64,000 bases of DNA, from assembly GCA_000827205.1 (NCBI GenBank), contig KN832555.1:2819011-2883010 (forward strand), read 5' to 3'. The notes under the pieces were generated by a model. That model saw only the letters and a program-made list of their open reading frames with translations, was not told the DNA's origin and did not search any database. The translations under genes were made by a program, and so were the position numbers. The DNA comes from Plicaturopsis crispa FD-325 SS-3. Taxonomy: Eukaryota > Basidiomycota > Agaricomycetes > Amylocorticiales > Amylocorticiaceae. Below, one piece after another: positions 23,377-34,864 of this stretch (positions within the stretch are counted from its first letter, which is position 1; each line of letters starts with the position of its first letter).

Positions 23377-25813
23377 TCAGTCATATCCCTTGCCGCTCCG
23401 CTGCTTTACCCTTTTACTCTTCTTGTGATGCTTCTTCCCCGCTCCAAGTTCACCAGCGTTTGCTACCACCGCCGCAATCCTCGCACGACGTCCTCCCAGC
23501 GGGGTCGCATCGTCGGCCAACGCATTCTGGTGGGGGAAGAGCTTCGCGCGAGTGAATTCCTTCCCATTCGCGGCCGACCCCTGCACGAACGGCCGCGCGG
23601 AAAGATTTGAACCGTTGGTAAAGAAGTCATGGTCGATCGCTTTTGACTTGTGGCCTTGCCCGAGGGCAGGTAGGATGCCATCTGGGCGCATCACCGGGGC
23701 AGCGTTGGACGGGACAAATGTATCTGCGCCCTTCCCAACTCGGGTGACCGGCGCTAGCTTTTTCCCCGATGCTCGCTGTAAAGCAAGCTCGTGCGTCCGC
23801 GCGTTGAAAGAGCTGTCCGATACATCCGGTGGCGGATGGCAGTAGAGCAATTTTGCATTCACATAATCCTTCAGAATGGTTCGAGCTGAGCGGGCTTCGT
23901 CCGGATTACCCTGTCCGGACCGCATATATCCCCTCGCAACTATACCATTAGATTAGCTGGGTCCGTTTCAGGGAGACAAAGCGACACTCACTTGCGTACG
24001 CGATCAAGAAATTCTCAGCCGTGACCGCCTCGTCCCCGCCATCCTCTATGCTGCGCACCTTGATGGCCAGACCGTACGTCGCCTCCAAGACTTCGCGCGG
24101 TAAACGTTTCACGACCAAAGCCGTCGGTCCGGTATGTTCTCGCATCTGATCGATAGGAAGGACACCGTCACAAACGAGGTCCGCTTTCGTAGTAGTGAAT
24201 TGAGGGAAAACCAAACCGGGACAATCGCATAGCACCATTGTGGGCGACAGGTTGATCGTCTGGAAGTGTTTTGTCTTTCCGGGTGTGGAGGAAACGCTGA
24301 CTTTCTTCTCCCCCAGAAGAGAATTGATGGTGCTGGATTTACCGACGTTCGGATATCCAACCAAGCCAACGACTAGCTTTGTAGGGTGGTTTCCGGTAGA
24401 ATCCGTGAAAGCTGAGCAAGTGTTACTTAGAATTCGTTGATACAAAGGGAATGGAGAGCACTCACTATCAAGGGATGGAGCCGTCCGGACGAACAGTTCC
24501 TCTAGCTCTAAAACAGACAGAACTCGAGCGCGAGGGTCTTGTGAGTCGGGGCTCTCTTCCTCTTCGGAAAGATAAAAGGCGGCATCATCCTCGGAGTCCG
24601 ACTCCGAGCCACTCTCCGATGACTCCCCGCTTTCGTCGTCGTCGTCGTCGTGCGATGCGCCCGTGTGATTTAGAGCGTTTTCACGTTCATCCTCGGACTC
24701 CGCATCAGCCCGTGCCCGTTCAGCCTCCTCCTCCTGAGCAGCTGCTTGTCGCCGAGCCTCCTGTAGCGCAGCAGCATTTGCCGCAGAGAAAAATGCGTAT
24801 TGGATATTTTGTTGATCGAAGTAATCTGCCCATTGACGTCTATGATCACAAACACCGCGGTTAGTTTGATCATCTCACTGCAACAGCAATGCAATCTACC
24901 TTTGGGTCGCGGTGAGTAGATCAGCCTTATTGATCAGTAACAGATTTCTCCGTTTTCCTTTTCCTGTCCCCTGTTCTCCTTCTGCGCCCTCTACATCTTT
25001 CACGTATGCTTCCAAGTCCTCGCAGCGAAACCTGAGAGGATTTCGGGCGTCGACGATCTGAACCACGAGATGAGAGCGCTCAATGACCCGCCAAAGTTGG
25101 CGCCAGACTTCGATGTTCCTTTCGAATGGCGTCAACAGAAATTTATCGTCTTCTTGAAGGCTAGTAATCGCAGAAATTAGTTTCCTGGCGCGCCTAGGAG
25201 TTATGAGCAGCAGCATACTGAGCTAGTCCCCTACGCCAGTCCAGGAATGCGTCTTTTTCCTGCCTGTCCAGTTGCGCTGTCGTCATAGACTTGGTCCAGG
25301 GTGGCCTCCGGGGTACTCGCAGTCGCTCCTTGTTTTCTCGCTGTTTCTTGATCGTGGTCTTCTCCTCCTCCTCGGTAAGCAGATATGGGTTCTGTGTCGA
25401 CTCAGCAGGGCCTGCCTGGATGATCTTCACATTCCGTCGCTCTGAGTCGCTTATTAATAAATCAATCCGATGGCTTGGAGACATAAAACGCACCAGCGGT
25501 GAAATCTGCTCCCGCCAGCTGTGCGGTGTTCAGGAACTCGTCCAGGGCTTTCTCATGAGTGACAGATTTAAGGCGTGTAGTGTCGTCGAGATCGGTAGAA
25601 TACTTCGGGATGCCTGCCTCAGTGAATGTGCAGAGTTAGACCTCGGATTCACTGCTCACCAAGCCGGACTCCTGTTGCCGTTTGGCATCTTTTATCTTCC
25701 TATTCTTGATCGCCCGGCCTAAGCCAGTGGGATTCAGATCTCTCTTTGGAGGGGCCTGGTGAAGAACGCAATGAGTTCCGAGCCAAACTAATTTCCGGAT
25801 AGATTTTACCATA
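23377..25813 (-). CDS. LSG1: Large-subunit GTPase Lsg1 (60S maturation)
   Basis: Lsg1 is a cytoplasmic circularly permuted GTPase that helps release Nmd3 from late pre-60S particles. The permuted G-motif order is visible: LLLINKADLL (G4) near 24910, then an acidic insert (24600..24760), then GLVGYPNVGKSSTINSLLGE (G1) near 24340, SVSSTPGKTKHFQTI (G2) and LCDCPGLVFP (G3). The C-terminal exon reads LKDYVNAKLLYCHPPPD and ends with a Lys/His-rich tail. The N-terminus needs a coding first exon consisting only of ATG (25811..25813), a 55-nt intron (25756..25810, GTAAAA...CACCAG) and then APPKRDLNPTGLGRAIKNRK, the conserved Lsg1 start. Further introns lie near 25600..25660, 25180..25215, 24848..24897, 24410..24470 and 23940..23990. 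Confidence 0.92.
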
Positions 25814-26157
25814 ACGTTTTATTTGCGGTGGTGAAGATGTCGATGATCGCGGCGTGGTGCACGCAGATCCAGAGTTGTATTGTCCTGACAGGCGGCTGAA
25901 ATAGGGTTACCAGATAATGTACAACAGATACAAGTTCAAGAGTCCGAGACGGTGCGATTGTAGAAGACTGAGATTTTGGGCTGCCAAAGATCTGCGGAGG
26001 CGATGGGCAAAGTCATTTTATTTTCATCACGTGGCGTTTATCTACGCGGCGCGCGCTGAACTTGAAGTCGACGCGCGAGTCTTTGCTGACTCCCTACAGC
26101 ATACTTTGACGAGACTATTACACGTAGACAGTAGACACAGAGACTGCAGACTCAAGA

Positions 26158-27685
26158 TCAGGGAAGATTCGGGATCGCTGTAATTTTTTTTGAGAACATC
26201 GAACGGGGGACTGCAAAGTGTCAACTCACCGGCAGCGGTCCAGAGAGCTTGATCCGTCCCATCCGCATTCGGAGTCAGGGTCAGTGTGTAAGTCGTATCG
26301 AATGCGCCAGCAGCCCACAAGCTCCATCCAACGATAGTGTCCGAGTTTTCCTTGATGTATGCCAATTCGTCCCCAAGGCTGATTCTACGTCAGGTCCCCC
26401 TATACTGCGAGACAACTCGAGAAACACTTACTCGGTCTCGCACGAGGCAACATTTCCTCCGCCGGTCTCACTGAGTATGGCTTGGCGGTTACCGTTCTCC
26501 TTGAGGAACGAGACAAGAGTGGTGAGGACATCGACGTTGCTCTGGTGTACCGCACATTCATCAGTGCGTTTACTTGTAAAGTAAGTAGGGTGTCCTTACT
26601 GTCACACATTCGGCGTGAGTCCCACTGTTGTCGCTGTCGAGATACTTGTGCACTGATACAATTGGTCATCAATATAGGCGCAGAACACATTATGAGATGT
26701 GTTCCTTACCGTCGAAGATCAACTTGCTCGTGTCACCGAGAGGGTCGGTGACCTTGACAAGGTAAGGGCCCGCCTCGGTCGGGAAGGCCTGTGCACTAGC
26801 ATAGCTAGATCCGGGCAGCAAAAGATAATTATCTGCTCCTGCGGCACGGATGGCGTTGACAGCTGCCTGGACAGAGTCGGCCCAGTCGGACACCGAGTTC
26901 AAGTCATGAGGCTCGTTCATGAGACCGAACTAGACATACACATAGAGTGAGTACGCCTCGCCCCGTATGAACGATAATATACGGGCACTTACGATAACAT
27001 GGTCCTGGCTAGCATATTTCGTGGCGAGCTGAGTCCAGAGACTAGCGTACTGGTCATTCGTAGGGCCCCCCTGACCGATGATCCCCCCATTCCAGCGGGC
27101 ATAGTTGTGCTATCAGCGGTCTGTCAGTGTACATTGCCCACAGACGGATTCGCATAGCACTTACCACGTCGATTATAACATAGGGGCTACCCGGAGCGGA
27201 CAACGCGGACTGCACCGTGCTATCATACTCCGAGAGGAATCCCTGGTCGATATCGCCGCCGAGGGTGGGCGTCATGAGCTGCCACGCTGAACGAAAACAT
27301 CCATAGTAAGCATGCGACGCATCAGGACCGCGTTAATATAGTCAATGTGCGGCTTACCAAACGCTGCAACAAACGTTTGTCAGGTTCAGGCATGACAGCG
27401 TAGTCGGAAGGAATGCTTACGGATTCTAAACAGATTGGCGCCTTGCGACGCAAAGTGTTGATATTGTGCCACAGGGGGGTTAGCCGGAGGACCAACAAAA
27501 GATCCGTCAGTAGCCTGTTACGTGGGCGTTCAACGACACATCGAGATATGAAGCAACGGGCATGCACGTACAACAGAGAAATCATAGCCTGCGGTATTAA
27601 CGCCTCCGAGGTAAGGAAGGGAAGCTCCCCGCACCAGAGCGGCGGCAGCGACGAGGATGCTAAGAGACGCGATTGTTTTGGCCAT
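26158..27685 (-). CDS. GH5 endo-beta-1,4-glucanase without CBM1 (copy 1)
   Basis: This is a secreted cellulase that cleaves internal beta-1,4 bonds of cellulose, probably subfamily GH5_5. The start gives MAKTIASLSILVAAAALVRG, a signal peptide, followed directly by SLPYLGGVNTAGYDFSV; there is no CBM1 or linker. Catalytic signatures are the acid/base NEP in FGLMNEPHDLN and the nucleophile in ILSETGGGNVASCE; HKYLDSDNSGTHAECV and WAAGAFDTTY also match the family. About ten small introns divide the gene; the last exon adds AIPNLP and TGA at 26158. A TATA-like CATATAAAG lies at 27745..27753. It is a close paralogue of the gene at 41396..43272: in one 70-residue exon I count two differences. The mature enzyme would act outside the cell. 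Confidence 0.92.
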
Positions 27686-28446
27686 GCTGTACAGTTGTTC
27701 AGGACGGGGTTCCCAGCTGAGGTTCCGTAGAGACAGTTGGACCACTTTATATGCTGACCTCGCGCGATGTCTCGGAAAGAGTAGACGCTGTCGGGGCATC
27801 TACGGAAGCTGGCGGAAGCATACAGCGTCGTCTCGTTGCTCTTGCGTCGCTATGGCCCGTTTGAACAATATCTGTAACCGCCGAGATTTAACCCAACCTA
27901 AGCCTAACCGCTGATGTTCGTAAGAACAGTAGAAAATAGAAAACAGTAGGCAGATGAGCGAGCATACATGAAATCCCGTCGAACAGGCGGCGCCCAGCAC
28001 GACGCGCTGAGAAACCAAATATGTCGGAAAATTTGCCCATTCTTCTGCAGATGACCGGATCGTGTTTTTCCGACGAGGCCGCCGAAGACGTCTTCGTGAT
28101 TTGACGAGGAATCGCTCCGACCGTTACAGGAAGTAGATAGAGGTCGAGGAGAAGAGTCGATCGCGCGCACAATTGCAGTCACGCGCCCGCGTCGTGTCGC
28201 GGCGCGTCGGAATAAACCCGGTTTTATATGGGCTTGATGCTCCTCATGAGAAGAACCTGACACTGACTGCGCGTCATACAGGATCCTTAAGCTGGCAGCT
28301 GCACAATGAGACGATCTACAAGAGCCGGCGGCTTTATTACAAGAGAAGGGCACGCACGGATACTATAGTATAGATATATACAGGGAACAGATCGATCTAT
28401 CGTCCACAAGCTGGGCAGCACAACGGCCATCGCACTATGTACCTCC
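27686..28446 (-). promoter_or_regulatory. Upstream region of GH5 copy 1 with blocks conserved in copy 2
   Basis: No gene is supported here. Besides the TATA box, three blocks match the upstream region of GH5 copy 2: CGGGGCATCTACGGAAGCTGG (27792..27812), TTTTTCCGACGA (28065..28076), and CAGTCACGCGC with GTCGGAATAAACCCGG (28176..28221). Their distances from the start codon are within a few bases to about 25 bases of those in copy 2. The left end doubles as the 3' flank of the HNH-like gene. Confidence 0.6.
27745..27753 (-). promoter_or_regulatory. TATA-like box of GH5 copy 1
   Basis: The minus strand reads CATATAAAG about 60 bp before the ATG at 27685. GH5 copy 2 has a matching GTATATAAC at a similar distance. 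Confidence 0.5.
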
Positions 28447-30143
28447 CTAGACAGCATATTTAGTCCGTTTTATGGCCCTCGGTTCCCGCTCATCTCCACT
28501 CACAGTCTCAAGGGCCCTGCGCTTGCCGCATGGTGGCGTAGGCCGCAGTTTATGCGGAAGCGATGGCAGTAGCGGCTTCGCCAGGACAGGTGCGGCGGCG
28601 GCGGGCGGAGGTTGCGAGTCCAGTACGGCTAAAGTACTCGGGGGTAGAGTGAGGCATGCGTCGAAGATAGAGGCTGGCATGCAGCAAGCGGTGAGCATGG
28701 TAGCGGGTTATTACAAATGGAAAGACATACGCAATCGTTCCCTCGAATCATCATATTGCAGAGCATCGGGTGCATCATCATCCGCCAGATAAAACTCGTA
28801 GTTATCCGGTATGTCCTCGTCCTCGTCATTCGTGTTCGGCAACAAGTCAACCTCGAGGGCGTTGATTGCGTGGTCGCATGCCCATATCCAGTGCCAGACG
28901 GTTGTTGTCCAGGGCACTTGTTGGTCCTTGTAGCTTTCCCTATGCGCCCTAAGTGTTCTCGACGTAAGGCGGGCCTCATTGGACCCGTCCGGCCCATTGT
29001 CGGGAAACCTGGGAGGGGGAGCCGCACGTCTGTGTTTGGTGACCTGGCTAGATGATATTGAGATGGCGCCCATTCTACTATGTGACTGGCAGCTATGCGG
29101 CGCCACGTGTTGAAGTGACCACTTCTTGTAAAGCTCGAGCACAATGAACGTGAGCTCGTAAGCATTTACGCGAGGGCCTTCGTCACAGACATAGAGCCTT
29201 TCAATGGCATCGTGAAAATCGGGGAGGGCCAATTGGAGCTTCAGGCCAGCGTTCCATATGACAAAGCAGGGATGGATATGCGATTTGAGTAGCCCAAGCC
29301 TCCGGTATGGGTACCTGTGCGTGACGCCTTGGTCGGAGGTGGTTGCATCTTGTGGCTCTCGGTGTATCGCACGTCGGGACATGGTCTCCTTCGCCATCAG
29401 AGTATACTCGAACGTCCCGTTCTGAACCGTTGGGCGGGTGAGATAATGAAGTCCTGAAACCAAGTATATGAACGTACCGGTACATGTGGAAAATCGGGGC
29501 CAACAGGCATCCGCCCGTTCTGATCGTAGGTCCTGATCACCTCCTCGGAAGGAAGAAGAAGCCACTCTCCCGAATCGAATAAACGGTGCAGCTGTCTGAC
29601 AACTACGCAGGAAGACAATATCAGAATGACAAGTGCAGCGAAAGGGCACATGAGAACTCGCGAGGAAAGACGTTGTATCGAGTGTCAGTGTTCAAAGTTT
29701 GATGTTCCAGGTTCCAGGAGTACTCGAGGCGCTCAAGCTATGACAGATAGGACAGTCAGCAATGCCAGGTACGAGGTGTCTCCTCAACATACAGTAGAGG
29801 GATCCAAATCGCGGGGCACACAATAAGCGAAATGGAGATCGACTGATTTGTTGGTGACGAGGCAACGCGGGCCGTTGGGATCCAGTTTATTCAAGCGCGC
29901 GACAACGCTCGGGGGAACGTAAGCTTCAATGGTAGTAGCCTCAGTTGAGGTGGTAGATTCAGTGGACTCGAATTGAGAAGACTGGGAGGGGAGTGAAGTT
30001 GTGCTGCGTGCCCGTCGAGGTGTCGTCGCGGTGAGAACTCGCGACGGCGGGCTGTCGCCGGAGTGGAGTGGAGTGGCATTGGAAGGATACGAGGACTGTA
30101 CATGTGGCGCGCGGATATGCGGTCGATAGTCTGAAGGTGCCAT
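28447..30143 (-). CDS. HNH-like domain protein, tandem copy A
   Basis: The start MAPSDYRPHIRAPHVQSSYP leads to a Ser/Thr-rich N-terminus, then the HNH_2-like module: CLVTNKSVDLHFAYCVPRDL, LEYSWNLEPQTLNTDTRYNV and LHRLFDSGEWLLLPSEEV. These motifs are shared with mushroom proteins annotated as HNH nuclease domain proteins. The remainder (FRTLGLLKSHIHP-type segments, VTKHRRAAPPPR with a basic cluster, TVWHWIWACDHAINALEVDL) is specific to this family. The last intron joins DDSRERL to SIFDACLTLPPSTLAVLDS, and the C-terminus has a Pro/Ala stretch and basic clusters (GKRRALE, AIKRTK) that look like a nuclear signal. The expected His of the first HNH position is Tyr. Function is unknown. The downstream GH5 gene is on the same strand. 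Confidence 0.7.
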
Positions 30144-30605
30144 GCATATGTGAACTTGAAGTTGCAAGTCAATTTCGGGTCGATTGAGACACGCCTTCCA
30201 AAAGGGGAAGGAAGTAACGTGATCGTGACACGCCGCGAGCACGCTCGGGTCCCGGTGATGATGAGGATGTCTTCCTGCCACCATCCCCGACCCCTGGCTC
30301 GACGAGGTCAACTCGCGTCTGAAGAGGAGACACGCAGATGCCACTGCTACCGTAGGGGCGACGGATGCAGGACAAATTTGACGACCGTGACCGTTTATAA
30401 TTTCCTGATTTCTTGGACAGGCGCAAGCTCTGCTTGTGTCCTCGTTCAGAATGTATCAACTATTCAGGATGTACTCACTGTATCGAATGACCACACGCGT
30501 TGTCTGCTCATGCATGTCCCAATACTTTTTTAGCAGGGCTGCCGCCGCACTGGTATTATTACATGCAATCGGCCGCCACGGTCTCTACTAGTACTCACGA
30601 TCTCA
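30144..30605 (-). other. Spacer between HNH-like copies A and B
   Basis: About 460 bp. The part next to copy A (GAAGTTGCAAGTCAAT then GGGTCGATTGAGAC on the plus strand near 30157) is nearly identical to the region before copy C at about 34332, so the duplicated unit includes promoter or leader sequence. Nothing else was recognised. Confidence 0.5.
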
Positions 30606-32246
30606 TTAGCCTCGTGTTTTCTGCATAGTAGCAATGTCGTGGCCAGAGCCGGGTTTGCGATTTGCCAGTAAGCCGGGACTGGGAGTGTCGTTCATGCGTC
30701 CTAAACGGCTAAAACTTTGCTCGAGGGCCGAGGCCGGTGTCAAGTAGCGTCCGAAATGGACACTGTCAATGAGCGGCCGGAGATTAGATAGAGTGACAGC
30801 ATTGCTAGTGGTGAAAAAAACATACACAATTGTTTCCGCGGACCTTGGATATGTACAGGATCGGACGCGTCGTCATCCGTTGAATCAAGCTGGGAGCTAT
30901 CTCGTATCCCGTCGTCCTCATCGATCGTGTCAGGCAACGTGTCCAAGTCCACCTCGAAGGCGTTGAGGGCATGCTCGCAAGACCATATCCAATGCCAGAC
31001 AGTTGCAGTCCAGGGCATTTGTTGGTCCCTGCAACTCTCCTTATGCGCTCTGAGCAGTCGCGAAGTAAGACGAGGCTCATGGGACCCATCCTGTCCTTCG
31101 TGGAGAGACCGAGGAGGGGGAGCCGCACGTCTGCGTTTGGTGACCTGGCTAGATGATAACGAGGGCGCGTCCAGCGCATCATGATTGATCACGAACGGAG
31201 GCTGCACGGTGCGCAGTGTCTCCGTATGAAGAGACCACCGCTTGTAAAGCACGGAGACCAGGAGGACAAGCTCGTAAGACAATAAGCGGCGGTGCTCATC
31301 GTCGGCATATAGCCTACTGGTGGCCTGGTTGAAATGGAAGAGGCCCATAGAGAGTTTCTTGCCGGCATTCCATATAGCAAAACGAGGATGTATATGTGAC
31401 TTGAGGACTCCTAATGTCTGAAAAGGGTATTTGTGAACAATGGCTTGGTCGGAGGCTGCCGCACCGCGCTGTGCTCGAAGTATGGTGCGCTGTTCCATCG
31501 TCGTCTTCGCAATCAAAGTATATTCGAACAATCCATTCTATACCGCTGACAAATGAGATCTGGTATTCTGGGACGAGGTATAGATACGTACCGGTACAAG
31601 CGGAAAATCGGTGCCAATGGGCATTTTCCTGTCTTTGAGGTAGAATCTGATTACATCCTCAGAAGGAAAAAGAAACCAGTCATTGGAATTAAACAGACGA
31701 TGAAGCTGTCGGTCGACTGCGTAATAGGATGAGCCTGATCCACATGAGCATGGCAGGGGAACTCACGAGGAAAGACATTGTATCGAGTGTCAGTATTCAA
31801 TGTTTGAGGCTCTAGATTCCAAGAGTACTCCAGCCGCGCAAGCTGTCGCAAACAGTCAGTGAAGCTGAATGCAACAGATCTAGTCATTAACATACGATAG
31901 AGGGGTCCAAGTCGCGCGGCACACAGTAGGCGAAATCGAGGTCAACAGACTTGTTAGTGACAAGACAACGCAGGCCGTCTGCGTCTAGTCTTCGCAGGCG
32001 CGCAACGACGCTTGGGGGAACGAAGTCTTCGATGGTAGACACTTGAGTTGTTGTGGTACATTCGGCGCACTCTGACTGCGACAACTGAGAAGGCGGTGGT
32101 GTTGGGTTTCGCGCCCGTCGCGGTGGCGTTGCTGTGAGAACTCGCGGTGGGGGTAGCGGGCTGTCCGCGGAGAAGTTTTGTGAAGCCTGGAATGTGTAGG
32201 ATGGCCGCGGTGCTTGGATGTGTAGTTGGCAGTCAGACAGTGCCAT
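30606..32246 (-). CDS. HNH-like domain protein, tandem copy B (more diverged)
   Basis: Same layout as copy A: start MALSDCQLHIQAPRPSYTF, a Pro/Ser/Thr-rich segment with RRARNPTPPPSQ, CLVTNKSVDLDFAYCVPRDL, RLEYSWNLEPQTLNTDTRYN, LHRLFNSNDW, FQTLGVLKSHIHPRFAIWNA, VTKRRRAAPPPRS and TATVWHWIWSCEHALNAFEV. The HRLF motif has Asn where the others have Asp. After the last intron the C-terminus (HFGRYLTPASALEQSFSRLG and onward to a stop at 30606) does not resemble the A and C tails, so the final exon is uncertain. Introns lie near 31890..31850, 31760..31715 and 31590..31540. Same unknown role as its neighbours. Confidence 0.66.
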
Positions 32247-32746
32247 GGGCTGGTCCGGGGACGGTCGGGGAGATGTTGCGTGGAAACTTGAAACATGAAG
32301 ATCGATGACGTATTTGACCGCCTACCCCCATCCCCTACTCCTGGCCCTTCGAGCGGGCACCCTGCAGATGTGTCGAACATAGGTGGAAAGCGGCGGAAGG
32401 GGAAGTCTGTCGCCTGAGGGCGAGGTCGAGAGGTGCGCGGTCGGCGCCGGTAACGGAGTACTGCATACCAATCGGACAGGCACGTTGCTTTGTCTAGGAT
32501 GCGTTATTTATCTTCACTGTCCCGTACCAATGCACACACACATCGACCACTTACTCACCGTGTTTTCAATGAATAGTATGCCGTTGACCTTTCCATGCAC
32601 ACGACTTGTGTTCCGCCACGAAAGCTAATTAAACGACTACCAAACGCTATCTGCTACTTACATGACTTTACCGAGTATCTGGATTCCACTCATTCTCGTT
32701 CATCTCCCCACGCTTGCCGCATGGTGACATCGCCGCCAATCCCAGT
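32247..32746 (-). other. Spacer between HNH-like copies B and C
   Basis: About 500 bp. The end next to copy C is homologous to the last coding exon of copy A (for example CACCATGCGGCAAGCG on the minus strand near 32712..32727), now beyond the copy C stop. The remainder looks like ordinary spacer. Confidence 0.5.
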
Positions 32747-34309
32747 TTATGCGCATGCGAGGACATTGGCGGTTTTGCGAGTACAGGTGCGGCGGCGGGC
32801 GGAGTCCAGTAAGGCTAAAGTACTCGGGGGCAGAGTGAGGCATGCGTCGAAGATAGATGCTGGCATGCAGCAAGCGGTGAGCATGGTAGTGGGTTATTGC
32901 AAATGAAAAGACATACACAATCGTTCCCTCGAATCATTATATTGCAGAGCATCGGGTGCATCATCATCCGCCAGATAAAACTCGTAGTTATCTGGTATGT
33001 CCTCGTCCTCGTCAATCATGTTCGGCAACGAGTCAACCTCGAGGGCGTTGATTGCGTGGTTGCATGCCCATATCCAATGCCAGACGGTTGTCACCCAAGG
33101 TACGTGTTGGTCTTTGAAGCTATCCTTGTGGGCTTTGAGCGTTCTCGAATTCAACCGAGGCCCGTCATCGCCGGGAATTCGAGGAGGAGGAGCTGCTCGT
33201 CTGCGTCGGGTGACTCGGCTGGACGATATCGACGGTATGGCGACATTGTGCAACTGCGAGTCGGGTAGTGGCTCGCTGTGAAGCGACCATCGCTGGTGAA
33301 GCTCAGATACCAGGAACTCTAGCTCAAGGGCTACCAACCGGCGGTTTTCGTCACCTGCATACAACTTGTTCGAGCCCCGGCTAAACTGATACAAGCCCAT
33401 CGAAAGTTTCTTGCCGGCGTTCCATATCACAAAGCAGGGATTGATATGTGACTTGATTAATCCCAACGTCCGGAAGGGGTAGGTGTGATCGACGTGCTGG
33501 TCGGAGGCGGCTGCGTCGAGTTGTGCTCGACGTATAGTATTTTGCGCCATAGTTTTCTTCGCTATGAGAGTATACTCGTACGTTCCGTTCTGCCCGTTGA
33601 GAAATGAGAACTTACGTCTCGGAATAAGTAGGGCATATGGACGAACCGGTGCGTGTGGGAAATTGGGGCCAATGGTCATTTTCCCATCCTTAATGAAGCT
33701 CCGAATCACCTCTTCGGAAGGGAAAAGAAGCCACTCCTCAGAATCAAATAGACGATGAAGCTGTTTGTCAACTAGGGAACGGCAAAGGCGTAAGAATGGT
33801 TTGTGCGAGCGAGCGTAGCAATCCGAACTCACGAGGAAAGACGTTATAGCGAGTGTCGGTATTCAACGTTTGGGGCTCCAAGTTCCAGGAGTACTCAAGA
33901 CGCTGAAGCTATTGCAGTTTGGACAGTCAGCGATGCCGTGTACGATGTTGAATATCTGACATACGGTTGAGGGATCCAGATTGCGGGGTACACAATAGGC
34001 GAAATCGAGATCAACAGACTTGTTGGTGACGAGACAACGAGGGCCGTCGGGGTCTAGCTTCTTCAAGCGCGCGACAACGCTCGGGGGGACGTACGCTCCA
34101 ACGGTAGTAGCCTCAGTTGAAGTGGTAGATTCAGTGGACTCGGACTGAGAAGACTGGGAGGGGAGTGAAGTTGTGCTGCGCGCTCGTCGAGGTGTCGTTG
34201 GGGTGAGGACTCGCGACGGCGGGCTGTCGCCGGAGTGGAGTGGAGTGGCATTGGAAGGATACGAGGACTGCGGCGCGCAGATATGGGGTCGATAATCTGA
34301 AGGTGCCAT
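32747..34309 (-). CDS. HNH-like domain protein, tandem copy C
   Basis: Closest to copy A: start MAPSDYRPHICAPQSSYPSN, CLVTNKSVDLDFAYCVPRNL, RLEYSWNLEPQTLNTDTRYN, LHRLFDSEEWLLFPSEEV, FRTLGLIKSHINPCFVIWNA, VTRRRRAAPPPRI and TTVWHWIWACNHAINALEVD. The last exon begins SIFDACLTLPPSTLALLDS as in copy A, but relative to A a small deletion in the GCC/CCG-rich stretch shifts the frame, giving an Arg/Thr-rich end (RRRTCTRKTANVLACA) with TAA at 32747..32749 and losing the A-type basic tail. The family Tyr replaces His at the first expected HNH position. It is the first of the three in transcription order. Confidence 0.68.
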
Positions 34310-34864
34310 GGCCGGTTTGAAAACTTGAACCTGAAGTTGCAAGTCAATATTGGGTCGATTGAGACGGTGACTGTACCAAGTAGGAGCCCTTCGGAACGAG
34401 AGGTGGCTAAATATGACGCAACTATAGCTGTTCAATTTAGCTTGCAGTTTTCGATTCCACCGACTCGGAGACCTACCTGCGCTCTTACTGGAAAGTCATG
34501 GGTTCCGGCGTACACTCTCTCTTGTCGTCACCAATGTCGAGATTTTCGCGCAAGCCACCGCAAGCGCAGAAGTACTAGTTCAGAATCTTTGAGCGTGGTA
34601 GAAGAGAAACGAGCAGGCAGGTATAAGTATAGAAGACTATATGGGCCTTGTCGACGTTAAATAACAATTTTATGTGAACGTTGATTGAAGTCCAAGCTCA
34701 AGTGTAGTCGCGTCGCGTCGCCTACCGCAAATGGACATGTACGTAACGTGACAAGTAGACCGCGTTCGCGCAGGTTTGCAGTCGCCACGAAAAGTACACT
34801 GACTTAATATTTAAATAAGTGGAATAACCCACAGGCTCAGTGCGATGGAATGAATTTGACAGTC
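34310..34864 (-). other. Upstream region of HNH-like copy C and 3' flank of methyltransferase
   Basis: About 555 bp with no supported gene. The first 60 bp after the copy C start match the copy A upstream sequence. An AT-rich stretch lies near 34800..34835. Confidence 0.45.

Noticed and set aside
27904-28353. Minus-strand open frame upstream of GH5 copy 1
   Set aside because: No recognisable motifs, and it covers the blocks conserved with the other GH5 promoter.
28711-29649. HNH-like copy A ending at 28711
   Set aside because: The donor GTATGT and acceptor GCCAG give a better last exon with a conserved tail shared with copy C, ending at 28447.
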